64,000 nucleotides of DNA from Geodermatophilus africanus (GTDB lineage: Bacteria > Actinomycetota > Actinomycetes > Mycobacteriales > Geodermatophilaceae): the NCBI RefSeq assembly GCF_900107105.1, contig NZ_FNOT01000002.1, forward strand, positions 490,792 to 554,791. The letters run 5' to 3'. Positions 7,102 through 15,837 of this stretch are shown here, one piece after another. Under the pieces are notes generated by a model. That model did no database searches and was not told the DNA's origin. It saw nothing but the letters and a program-made list of their open reading frames with translations. Every line of letters starts with the position of its first letter. Positions within the stretch are counted from its first letter, which is position 1. The position numbers were made by a program, and so were the translations under genes.

Positions 7102-9822
7102 ATGCACAAGTACGTGTACGAGTTCACCGAGGGCGGCAAGGACGAGAAGGACCTCCTGGGTGGCAAGGGCGCCAATCTGGCGGAGATGACGCGGTTGGGG
7201 TTGCCCGTGCCGCCTGGGTTCACGGTGACGACGGAGGCCTGCCGGCGTTACCTCGCAGATGGTGTGGTGCCGTCCGAACTACGGGTGCAAGTGACCCGGG
7301 CGTTGCGGGCGTTGGAGGACCAGATCGGCCGTCAGCTCGGGGACCCCGAGGATCCGCTGCTGGTGTCGGTGCGATCGGGGGCGAAATTCTCGATGCCCGG
7401 GATGATGGAGACGGTCCTCAACATCGGGCTGAACGACGCGTCAGTTCGGGGGCTGGCCGCCGTGGCGGGTAACGAGCGGTTCGCCTGGGACTCCTACCGG
7501 CGGCTGATCGCCATGTTCGGGAAGACCGTACTCGGCATCGAGGGCGAGTTCTTCGCCGAAGCGATGGATGCGATGAAACGGGAGCACGGCGTCACGGAGG
7601 ACGTCGACCTGACGGCGGGCCACCTGGAGGAGCTGGTCGAGGTCTACAACAAGCTCGTCCAGCAGGAGACGGGCCGGCCGTTCCCCCAGCACCCCCGGGA
7701 GCAGCTCGACCTTGCGATCAAGGCGGTGTTCGACTCGTGGAACACCGAGCGAGCGATGTTGTACCGGCGCCGGGAGCGCATCCCGCATGACCTCGGCACC
7801 GCGGTCAACGTCTGCACGATGGTGTTCGGGAACCTCGGCCCGGATTCCGGCACGGGGGTGTGCTTCACCCGCGACCCGGCGACCGGCAAGCAGGGCGAGT
7901 ACGGCGACTACCTCCCCAACGCCCAGGGCGAGGACGTCGTGGCCGGCATCCGCACCCCTCTCACCCTCACCGGTCTGGCGGAGCGGGACCACGCGTCGGC
8001 TGATCAGCTACACGCGGTCATGCGCCGGCTGGAGACCCACTACCGGGACCTGTGCGACATCGAGTTCACCGTCGAACGCGGCAAGCTGTGGATGCTGCAG
8101 ACCCGGGTCGGCAAGAGAACCGCCGCAGCCGCGTTCCGGATCGCCGCCCAGCTCGTGGACGAGCAACTGATCACGCTCGATGAGGCGCTGCAGCGGGTCA
8201 CCGGCGAGCAGCTGGCCCGGCTGATGTTCCCGCAGTTCGACCGCTCCGCCGACCGAACTCTGCTCGCCCAGGGCCTGGCCGCGTCCCCCGGAGCGGCTGT
8301 CGGCACTGCGGTGTTCGACTCCAGCGCAGCCGCGGCGCGGGCAGTGGCGGGGGAGTCGGTGATCTTGGTGCGCCGGGAGACCAACCCCGACGACCTCGAG
8401 GGCATGATCGCTGCCACCGGGGTGCTGACCAGCCGCGGCGGAAAGACCAGTCACGCCGCCGTGGTCGCCCGAGGGATGGGCCGCACGTGTGTGTGCGGCG
8501 CGGAGGCCATCGACGTCGACGCTGTGGCTCGGACGGCGCGGGTCGGGGACGCCGTGATCAACGAGGGTGACGTGATCGCCATCGACGGGTCGACCGGAGA
8601 GGTGTTCCTGGGCGACGTCCCCGTGATCTCCTCTCCTGTCTCGCGGTACCTGGAGGAGGGCCTGGAGGCGGTGCTGGAGGACGCCGACGAGGACACCGCC
8701 GAGCTGGTCACCGCTGTGGATCGCATCCTCGCCCACGCCGACTCTGCTCGGCGGATGCAGGTTCGCGCGAATGCCGACACCCGCGACGACGCCGCACGCG
8801 CCCGCAGGCTCGGCGCCCAGGGGATCGGTCTCTGCCGCACCGAGCACATGTTCCTCGGTGACCGTCGTGCACTGATCGAGCGCCTAGTGCTCGCCGGCTC
8901 CGCCGCGGCGCGGACGTCGGCCTTGGAGGCGCTGCTGCCGCTGCAGCGCAGCGACTTCCTCGAGCTCTTCGAGGCCATGGACGGACTGCCGGTGACGGTT
9001 CGGCTGCTCGACCCGCCGCTGCACGAGTTCCTCCCCGACCGTACCGAGCTGTCCGTGCGGGTGGCCATTGCCCGCGAGCGCGGCGAGGACAGCGCGGATG
9101 ACGAGGCGCTGCTGGCGGCGGTGGACCGGCTGCACGAGTCGAACCCGATGCTGGGGCTGCGCGGGGTGCGGCTGGGACTGGTCGTGCCCGGGTTGTTCGC
9201 AATGCAGGTGCGGGCCGTTGCGGAAGCCGCGGCCGCCCGGATCAAGGCGGGCGGTCGACCGATGGTGGAGATCATGGTCCCGCTCGTCGGGTCGGTGATG
9301 GAACTGCACCTGATCCGGGACGAGACCGACGGCGTGCTCGCCGAGGTCTCCGATCGTGAGGGCATGACTCTCGACGTTCCGATCGGGACGATGATCGAGC
9401 TGCCCCGGGCCGCGCTGACGGCGGGGCGGATTGCCGAGGCCGCTGACTTCTTCTCCTTCGGCACGAACGACCTCACCCAGACCGCGTGGGGCTTCTCCCG
9501 AGACGATGTCGAGGCAGCGTTCTTCGCCGCCTACCTCGACAAGGGGGTGTTCACCGTGTCGCCGTTCGAGACCCTCGACGAGTTCGGCGTCGGACGCCTG
9601 GTCCGCGTCGCGGTCGAGGAGGGGCGGTCCACCAAGCCCGGACTGAAGATGGGGGTGTGCGGCGAGCACGGAGGCGACCCCGACTCCGTCCACTTCTTCC
9701 ACGACGTGGGGCTCGACTACGTCTCCTGCAGCCCCTTCCGCGTACCGGTCGCCCGATTGGAGGCCGGTCGGGCCGCCGTCACACTTGACGACACCGCGGG
9801 CGGACTGGCCGGACCGCGCTGA
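7102..9822 (+). CDS. ppdK: Pyruvate, phosphate dikinase
   Basis: 906 aa, normal length for bacterial PPDK. The enzyme interconverts pyruvate + ATP + Pi and PEP + AMP + PPi in the cytoplasm, linking glycolysis and gluconeogenesis. The start MHKYVYEFTEGGKDEKDLLG and GGKGANLAEMTRLGLPVPPG are the N-terminal ATP-grasp signature. The swivelling phosphohistidine domain has GGKTSHAAVVARGMGRTCV with catalytic His451. The C-terminal PEP/pyruvate TIM barrel contains GTNDLTQTAWGFSRDD and the catalytic Cys853 in MGVCGEHGGDP. ATG at 7102 was chosen because alignment with the family begins exactly there; a GAGG-like site lies upstream. No PPDK regulatory protein gene is adjacent. Confidence 0.95.
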   Translation: MHKYVYEFTEGGKDEKDLLGGKGANLAEMTRLGLPVPPGFTVTTEACRRYLADGVVPSELRVQVTRALRALEDQIGRQLGDPEDPLLVSVRSGAKFSMPGMMETVLNIGLNDASVRGLAAVAGNERFAWDSYRRLIAMFGKTVLGIEGEFFAEAMDAMKREHGVTEDVDLTAGHLEELVEVYNKLVQQETGRPFPQHPREQLDLAIKAVFDSWNTERAMLYRRRERIPHDLGTAVNVCTMVFGNLGPDSGTGVCFTRDPATGKQGEYGDYLPNAQGEDVVAGIRTPLTLTGLAERDHASADQLHAVMRRLETHYRDLCDIEFTVERGKLWMLQTRVGKRTAAAAFRIAAQLVDEQLITLDEALQRVTGEQLARLMFPQFDRSADRTLLAQGLAASPGAAVGTAVFDSSAAAARAVAGESVILVRRETNPDDLEGMIAATGVLTSRGGKTSHAAVVARGMGRTCVCGAEAIDVDAVARTARVGDAVINEGDVIAIDGSTGEVFLGDVPVISSPVSRYLEEGLEAVLEDADEDTAELVTAVDRILAHADSARRMQVRANADTRDDAARARRLGAQGIGLCRTEHMFLGDRRALIERLVLAGSAAARTSALEALLPLQRSDFLELFEAMDGLPVTVRLLDPPLHEFLPDRTELSVRVAIARERGEDSADDEALLAAVDRLHESNPMLGLRGVRLGLVVPGLFAMQVRAVAEAAAARIKAGGRPMVEIMVPLVGSVMELHLIRDETDGVLAEVSDREGMTLDVPIGTMIELPRAALTAGRIAEAADFFSFGTNDLTQTAWGFSRDDVEAAFFAAYLDKGVFTVSPFETLDEFGVGRLVRVAVEEGRSTKPGLKMGVCGEHGGDPDSVHFFHDVGLDYVSCSPFRVPVARLEAGRAAVTLDDTAGGLAGPR

Positions 9823-10017
9823 TACCGGCCGGACGACCTGGCCGCAGGACGGTGACCCTCGTGGCACCGCAGTTCCTGCGCCGCGTCGCCGCGTGGACCG
9901 CTGCCGCCGCCGATCGTGATCGCATGCTTGCCCGCTCCGGCGACGGCTCGGCGGCCTGATCCGTTCACCGGTTCCGCGGGAGCGAGGCGGAGGTGGGTCC
10001 GGGACGCCGGGCGCACC

Positions 10018-10143
10018 GACGGCTCGCGCCGGAGACCTTCCCCGGCGACAAGGCGCCGGCGGAGCTGCCGTGCACGACGTCGACCCACGTGCCGACCTCG
10101 AAGCTCGCCAGCAGCGCACCAGCCTGGAAGGCGCCCATCTTAG
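10018..10143 (-). pseudogene. Patatin-like phospholipase N-terminal scrap
   Basis: The minus strand encodes MGAFQAGALLASFEVGTWVD then VVHGSSAGALSPGKV. This matches the start of bacterial patatins: the glycine-rich GAFQxGAL loop and the GxSxG nucleophile elbow (GSSAG). The frame loses resemblance right after the elbow, and the catalytic Asp region is absent. It is a short remnant of about 40 residues. Confidence 0.5.
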
Positions 10144-10222
10144 CGCTCTCGGTGCACGGATCCGCTGGACGCGCGGACGCCCCGGCCCGCAACGCGGCCG
10201 GGGCGTCCGCGGCAGGTGGTGT

Positions 10223-10579
<357 letters not shown>

Positions 10580-10583
10580 CTAG

Positions 10584-11120
10584 GCGGTGTCACCTACCAG
10601 CTGGACCCAACCGGTCTCACCTGGGAACTTGACGCCGTGAACACCTGCGTCGAGGACGCCCCCTACCGAGCCTCCGTCTTGCCCTACCTGGTGGTCGGGC
10701 CGGGTCGACGACTGGACGCTGACGTTGCCGGCCGACCGATGGCTCGACGTCGACCCTGAGCGCCTGCTGCAGGTGCGGGTCCGGGACGTCCAAGAGACTG
10801 CCTTCGATCCTCGGGCCGGTCGACCACTGCGCCGAGCCAAGCTGGACCACGCGTTGCCGCAACTGACCCCGGTCCGGACGGGCTCGTCCACGCGGTGCTC
10901 CGCGGAGCCCACCTCTGGCGTGGTCCTCAAGTGGCGCGCCGACGGTCTTCCCTGGGTCCAGGTCCACACCGCCGACAGGCCCGAGCCGGAACTGCACCGG
11001 TCCGCCGTGGCGATCGAGCCGATGACCTGCCCACCCAACGCGCTCCAGGGTGGAGGGGACGTCGTCCGCTTGGCACCAGGTAGCAGCCACTCGGTCCGAT
11101 GGTGCATGCGCCTCCTGTGA
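10584..11120 (+). pseudogene. galM: Aldose 1-epimerase (galM) remnant with frameshifts
   Basis: Frame one gives YQLDPTGLTWELDAVNTCVE then APYRASVLPYLVVGPG. After a shift near 10698 the second frame gives PADRWLDVDPERLLQVRVRD, and after two further shifts near 10870-10920 the family tail LPWVQVHTADRPEPELHRSA with VAIEPMTCPPNAL. These are the second half of aldose 1-epimerase, including the conserved QVHTAD and EPMTCPPNAL regions. The N-terminal half with the catalytic His residues is missing. At least three indels and the 5' truncation make it a pseudogene. Confidence 0.75.
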
Positions 11121-11792
11121 CCACGGCTCGAGCCGGCCGCCCACAGCCTCGGTGCCGCGAGGGCGTATACCCGCGCCCGGACCGTTCAGAGTGGGTCACC
11201 TTGCCCGGCGTACGGAAAGCCTCGAGCCCTCGAGTTGTGTGCCTCGCCACCGGCGGGGCCGCCCGATCGTCGCGTCATCGACACTGAGGGGTTCATCGAC
11301 TCGAGCCCCGGTGTGGTGTCCTCGACTCGAGCGGATCACCGGTGATCTGTGCACCGCACTGCCCGATCCGACCTCCCCGAGGAGCCGGAGAGCGACTCGG
11401 CCAGGAGGCCGGCGCTGGCCATGACCACGCGCGGGTCTCGGCCGCGGTCTCCTGCAGCGCGCGCGAACACACCCGTGTGACATGCGCTGGCAGGCATAGG
11501 ACGGCCGGCGCGCCGGCGTGCGGAATCGGGAGTGCACTCCAATGCTTCAGCGCTTGAAGCAAGGCGGTGGCGCGCGGTTACTCGCTTCAAGGGGGTTGGT
11601 TATGGGACCCCACGCACCCATCTGTTCATCCCGTCCTCCACCGCCCGGAGGCTACGCAGCGCCGCCGACGGCTGGCGAGGCCACGAGCCGTATCGGTGGC
11701 CACCCCTACCTTCCGACGCAGGCTGAGATCAATGATCGGCCCAGCGGCCAGGAAGGTGTCTGCCAGATGAATGTAGGTAGCGGGCCCGCCTC
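11121..11792. other. Intergenic, nothing recognised
   Basis: About 670 bases between the galM remnant and the DUF2252 gene. Open frames exist on both strands but none shows family motifs or a convincing start. It probably holds degenerate DNA. Confidence 0.35.
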
Positions 11793-13220
11793 TCACACGC
11801 CCGGCTCACTCGGGACGGCGCCCCGCGCCACTGCGTCGACGAGCCGCTGGTGGTCTTGCTCGGTCTGGTCGGCGTATGCGCGGGCGAACGCGCACAGGAC
11901 GCGGTCGACCTTGTCGGACCTGCCCAGGTAGCCGGCGATCATCGAAGCGCCGCTGGTGCGCGCATGGCCCTTGGCCAGCAGTTGACCACAGATCCCCGCG
12001 TAGTCGGCGAGGGCACGCGGGTCGATCGCGTCCAGCGCGACGCTGCCCTTCATGTTGCGGAACTGGCGCACGTAGTACTGCCGCCCGCCGACGCTGGCCC
12101 AGCCGAGGAGGGGGTCGCTCACGGTCTGCAGTGCCTGCTGGTACTCCACCACCCGCTCGCCCTGGTGGGCGTGCCAGGCGGAGTCGCCGTGCACGAACGG
12201 CGCGACGACGGAGCGTCGGGCCTGCTTGAGCTGCAGGAACAGGACGTCGTCCGGGTCGGACCCCTCACACAGCACGACGTACGCCCGCAGCCCCACGCTG
12301 CCCACGCCGACCACCTTGTGGGCGATGTCGACGATCGTGTAGCCGCCGAGGATCCGGCGCCAGTGCGGGGCGAGCGTCGCCAGGTAGCCGTCCAGGGCCT
12401 CGGCCAGCTCGTCCGCCTCGGCGGCGCCCACCCGGGTGATCAGCGGTGGCTCCTCGACGATGCGCCGGCGTCCCTCGTGCTGCTCGGTGAAGCGGGGCAG
12501 CGCCCGGTCACTCGTCCGGGACCGTGCCTTCTTCGCGGCCCGGTCCAGCTCTTGGCGCAGCGCCTTGTCGGCGGCCGCGCTCTGCAGCCGGTCGAGGTCC
12601 AGGCGCTGGAACGACCGCCAGAGCAGCGGCTGGCCCGACAGCTCCCAGAGCTGGCTGCGATACGAGGCCACGCAGGAGGTCGCGGCGTCCGCGCAGGAGT
12701 CCTCGCTCATGCCGTTCTGCCGTCCGGCGACCCAGACGCTCGCGACGAGGCGGCGCAGGTCCCACTCCCAGCTGCCCGGGTGGGCCTCGTCGAAGTCGTT
12801 GAGGTCGAGCACGAGCTCCCGTTCGGGGGAGCCGTAGAAGCCGATGTTGCCTACGTGCGCGTCGCCGCAGATGACCGGGGTGATGCCGGTGGCCGGCAGC
12901 CGGGCGAAGTCCTCGGCCATCACCACGGCGGCGCCGCGCAGGAAGCCGTACGGCGAGGCGGCCATCCGCCCGATCCGTACCGGCACCAGCCAGCTGATCC
13001 GGCCGCGATGCGACTCCTCGAGCAGGTCGAGGACGTCGCGCCGGTCGGCCGAGGTGCTCCACTGCGACAGCGCCGAGCGCGGCACCTGCTGCCGCAGGCT
13101 GCGACCGAGGGCGTACCGCTCCGCGCGGGGAGTGCTCCGGCTGCGCAAGGAAGCGTAGGCCTGCCCATCGGCGGTGGTCAGCACCGCGGGGGCGGCAGCA
13201 TGCGGGCGGACGTCTGTCAT
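11793..13220 (-). CDS. DUF2252 family protein
   Basis: 475 aa. DUF2252 proteins have a kinase/phosphotransferase-like fold; their substrate is not known. Visible family motifs are RIGRMAASPYGFLRGAAVVM, the kinase-like strand-loop ITPVICGDAHVGNIGFYGSP (a catalytic-loop-like GDAHxxN), VLDLNDFDEAHPGSWEWDLR and DIAHKVVGVGSVGLRAYVVL. The start ATG at 13218-13220 has GGGAGG a few bases upstream, so a longer N-terminal extension in the same frame is rejected. The gene looks intact and stands alone among debris. Confidence 0.9.
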   Translation of the reverse strand: MTDVRPHAAAPAVLTTADGQAYASLRSRSTPRAERYALGRSLRQQVPRSALSQWSTSADRRDVLDLLEESHRGRISWLVPVRIGRMAASPYGFLRGAAVVMAEDFARLPATGITPVICGDAHVGNIGFYGSPERELVLDLNDFDEAHPGSWEWDLRRLVASVWVAGRQNGMSEDSCADAATSCVASYRSQLWELSGQPLLWRSFQRLDLDRLQSAAADKALRQELDRAAKKARSRTSDRALPRFTEQHEGRRRIVEEPPLITRVGAAEADELAEALDGYLATLAPHWRRILGGYTIVDIAHKVVGVGSVGLRAYVVLCEGSDPDDVLFLQLKQARRSVVAPFVHGDSAWHAHQGERVVEYQQALQTVSDPLLGWASVGGRQYYVRQFRNMKGSVALDAIDPRALADYAGICGQLLAKGHARTSGASMIAGYLGRSDKVDRVLCAFARAYADQTEQDHQRLVDAVARGAVPSEPGV

Positions 13221-13398
13221 TCGACCTCCCCGGCGGGCCCCGTGAGGATGCAGGCGAGCCGTCCGATCCTGGCACGGCCACCGGTGCTGTGGTGTCGCCC
13301 CGCGAGTTCGGCGCGTCGGGGACCCGCGGACCCTCTCGCGGCCGCGCCGGCCTCGGAGCCGGCAGTTGTCCACCGAGCAGAAGGTGCAGCGCGGTGGG

Positions 13399-13623
13399 TC
13401 AGGCGCTGCGGCGGTACAAGTCGGAGGTGGCCTGCCGGCTGAGGATCGCGTCGACCTCGGCCGTCTCCTCCGCGGAGTGGCGGCCGAGGACCAGATCCAG
13501 CTCGAGGCGCTCGGCCGGGGTCCGATAGCAGGACAGCTCACGTGCGAGGCGCCGACGCGCCGCGCCCGCAGCGCGGCGCCGAGTGAGCGAGGAGCGTAGC
13601 GACGTAATGGTGGCGAAGGGCAT
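13399..13623 (-). CDS. 74-residue basic conserved hypothetical protein
   Basis: Begins MPFATITSLRSSLTRRRAAG, then an Arg-rich helix, YRTPAERLELDLVLGRHSAE and a C-terminal ETAEVDAILSRQA helix. It looks like a compact two-helix soluble protein of the kind found singly in actinobacterial genomes. AGAGAGG lies about 9 bases upstream of the ATG at 13621-13623. Function unknown. It is in the same direction as the DUF2252 gene, about 180 bases upstream of it. Confidence 0.55.
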   Translation of the reverse strand: MPFATITSLRSSLTRRRAAGAARRRLARELSCYRTPAERLELDLVLGRHSAEETAEVDAILSRQATSDLYRRSA

Positions 13624-14291
13624 GGCGGAGCCTCTCTGGCTAAATGTGGCCCAGCGATTGGGCTCACCTCAGTATTGGCTCGCGAGAGTGCCGATTGATG
13701 TTCTCGGACTGTGATTTGCCTCAATGGCCGTGATCTCCGTCATGGGGCACGGTCATCGACACGTATTTCGTGACCCGCTACTCAAGTCCACACGTGAGCG
13801 CGCTCACGACGCGTCTGGAACATCCCGCGCCCGACGCGACATTGCGGCCGGTGATGCTTGCCGACAATGAATAGGGGGTTACCGGACGAAGAAGTCGAGG
13901 TTGCAAGAAAGGACGTCGTTGCGCCCGGGGGCTGATGACGAACTCGGCAGGGGAGAACGGGCGCAGACCGTCAGTTGAGCCCCGAAGCCGATGACCTGCA
14001 CATTCGCCTTCATCAGTCGAGCGTGCCCACCGGTGGCCCGGACACCGCTTGCTGAGCGGCCGAGGCAGACACATCGTTCCGGGAGTAGCCGGTGTGCTTC
14101 GCACGCCCACGAACGAGTAGCCCGCATGGCACGAGGGGCCGGCTGCGTCAGCAGCCGACCCCTCCTCGCGCCGCCCCGCCGGCGCGGCCGGTGCACGACG
14201 CATCGCTCCGTGCCGCTCCACCGACCGCGGGTGCCCCCAGAGTCGGGATCGGCACGTAACGTCCGCGGAGGAGCCGGCGTACTTGCCCGCG
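13624..14291. other. Intergenic with a strong stem-loop, otherwise nothing recognised
   Basis: About 670 bases with no supported gene. The only clear structure is the hairpin at 14133-14164, listed separately. Confidence 0.35.
14133..14164. terminator. Strong stem-loop, possible terminator
   Basis: Arms GAGGGGCCGGCTGC and GCAGCCGACCCCTC are complementary over 13 of 14 positions with a 4-base loop (GTCA). No U-run follows on either strand. It lies 130 bases beyond the 3' end of the minus-strand monooxygenase remnant and could once have ended that transcript. Confidence 0.45.
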
Positions 14292-14770
14292 TCAGCGGCC
14301 GGCGAACGATCGGCTGAACGACTGCCCGGACTGTACGAGGGCCCGAGCCGGTCCCAGCCGCTGCCGCTGGTAGGCGAGGAGGTCGTCGGGCACGTGGTCC
14401 GCCCTGGCCCGTGCCACTGCCCCGGCGAGCGCTTGCCCGTCGGCCAGCGATGCAGCGAAGCCCCTGCCGGTCATCGGGGTGGGCACGTGCGCGGCGTCCC
14501 CGACCAGGACCAGCCGGCCAGCAACGAGCCGGTCGGGCAGGTACTCGCTGATCGGGGTGGCGGTGACGGCGCGTCGGGCGATGCTGTCGGCGATGGCGTC
14601 CCCCCACGGGGTGGGCCAACGACGCCCGGCCTCGGTCGCCAGCTCCGCGTAGGTCTCCTCGGGGATGTCCGCCGGGCGGAGCGAGCGCTGCACGACGTTG
14701 CCGTGAACGGCGCCTGCGCGCCGGAACAGCTCGTTGCGGGTGGCGTCGTACCAGGCCCGACCCAGGCGGC
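14292..14770 (-). pseudogene. FAD-dependent monooxygenase, C-terminal half
   Basis: The minus strand encodes RPADIPEETYAELATEAGRR, WPTPWGDAIADSI and then GRLVLVGDAAHVPTPMTGRG with FAASLADGQALAGAV. The GDAAHxxxPxxGxG segment is the second FAD-binding motif of class A flavin monooxygenases (UbiH/PHBH type). The N-terminal Rossmann fold with GxGxxG is missing: the frame meets an oppositely oriented serA fragment at about 14775. It is truncated and presumably dead. Confidence 0.8.
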
Positions 14771-14774
14771 GCGA

Positions 14775-15352
14775 GCCCTGCGGCGACTGAACGACCGGGA
14801 CCGCGCGCTGCACGCCGGGGTCTGGGACGAGTCGGCGAAGGGCAGCCATGAGATTCGGGGCCGGACGCTGGGCATCGTCGGCTACGGCAACGTCGGGAGC
14901 CAGCTGTCGGTGCTGGCCGAGGCCCTGGGCATGCGGGTGCTGTTCTACGACCTGGAAGACAAGCTCGCTCTGGGCAACGCCGAGGCCTGCCGCAGCCTGG
15001 AGGAGCTGCTCGAGCGCGCGGAGACGGTGACGTTGCACGTCGACGGGCGCGCAGGCAACGCGGGGCTGCTGGGCGCCGCGCAATTCGCCCGGATGCGCCA
15101 TCGCAGCCTGTTCCTCAACCTCTCCCGCGGCTTCGTCGTCGACCACGAGGCGCTGCGCGACCATCTCGTCAGCGGCCACATCGACGGCGCCGCCGTCGAC
15201 GTGTTCCCCGACGAGCCGCGAGAGCAGGGGGACCGTTCGACTCCGTGCTGCGCGGCCTGCCCAACGTCATCCTCACCCCGCACGTCGGCGGGTCGACCCA
15301 GGAGGCCCAGTACGACATCGGGCGGTTCGTGGCCGGCAAGCTGGTCGACTAA
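14775..15352 (+). pseudogene. serA: D-3-phosphoglycerate dehydrogenase (serA) fragment with frameshift
   Basis: Reads RTLGIVGYGNVGSQLSVLAE (NAD-binding GxGxxG), SLEELLERAETVTLHVDGRA and FLNLSRGFVVDHEALRDHLV, then HIDGAAVDVFPDEP. After a frameshift near 15232 it continues VLRGLPNVILTPHVGGSTQE to TAA at 15350-15352. The catalytic-domain N terminus is missing and the ACT domain is absent. Active-site Arg appears replaced (LSRGFV) and the His is in TPHVGGST. Two lesions make it non-functional. Confidence 0.8.
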
Positions 15353-15633
15353 CCCGCAGAACCTCCGCTCGGGACACAGTCACTCCTCCAGTGGGGTCCG
15401 GGTTGGTGGACCCACCGTTCGCACGGCAGCGCCGGCGCCCACGGCGGAGGGTGCTGCCGTCGGGGACCGGTGGGGGTCGGGTAGCCGGCCCTGGCGGTCA
15501 GCGGCCGTGACGGTCGCGGTGGCGGGCGGCGCGCCGGGCGTTGGCCGCCCGCCGGCGCTCGCTGTCGCGCTGGTCGCGCGGCCTGCTCCCGGTGCGCTGG
15601 CGGTGCCGGCCAAACGTCGTCCTGACGTGACGC

Positions 15634-15663
15634 TTGACACGCTTCCGTGACGGCCCTTACCTT
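15634..15663 (+). promoter_or_regulatory. Promoter of the beta-glucoside operon
   Basis: A perfect TTGACA at 15634-15639 is followed after 18 bases by TACCTT (15658-15663), a weak -10. A transcript would start near 15670, giving a leader of about 30 bases before the RAT and 170 bases before the EIIBCA start. Confidence 0.55.
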
Positions 15664-15701
15664 TTCCCGGACGCGCCGCCGAGGCGCGCAATCCAGTTCC
15701 G

Positions 15702-15731
15702 GGATTGTTACTGCTCCGAGCAGGCAAAACC
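15702..15731 (+). promoter_or_regulatory. Ribonucleic antiterminator (RAT) for BglG/LicT-type protein
   Basis: The 30-base element starts GGATTGTTACTGC and ends GCAGGCAAAACC with a short central loop. This matches the RAT consensus recognised by BglG/SacY/LicT CAT domains almost perfectly. Its 3' end (AAAACCCG) is also the 5' arm of the terminator at 15726-15792, so protein binding would block terminator formation. The cognate protein is encoded at 20828-21697. Confidence 0.9.
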
Positions 15732-15792
15732 CGAGCGCCGTTCCGTCCGACCCCCTGACCGGGGCGTGATGGTCGTGCGCTCGGGTTTTTTT
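15726..15792 (+). terminator. Conditional intrinsic terminator in the bgl leader
   Basis: Arms AAAACCCGAGCGC (15726-15738) and GCGCTCGGGTTTTTTT (15777-15792) are complementary and end in a run of seven T. This is a textbook intrinsic terminator, rare in such GC-rich DNA. It overlaps the RAT by about 6 bases, the hallmark of antitermination control. Confidence 0.9.
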
Positions 15793-15837
15793 GTTGCCTG
15801 AATGCGGTCGCGACCCCGGCTCACCCGAGGAGGGGTC

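Noticed and set aside
11518..11770. Short open frames near 11.6 kb as possible genes
   Set aside because: No conserved motifs, poor start signals, weak codon bias.
13879..14010. A 44-codon minus-strand frame beginning MKANVQVIGFGAQL
   Set aside because: No clear ribosome-binding site or family; Ser-rich middle part looks non-coding.
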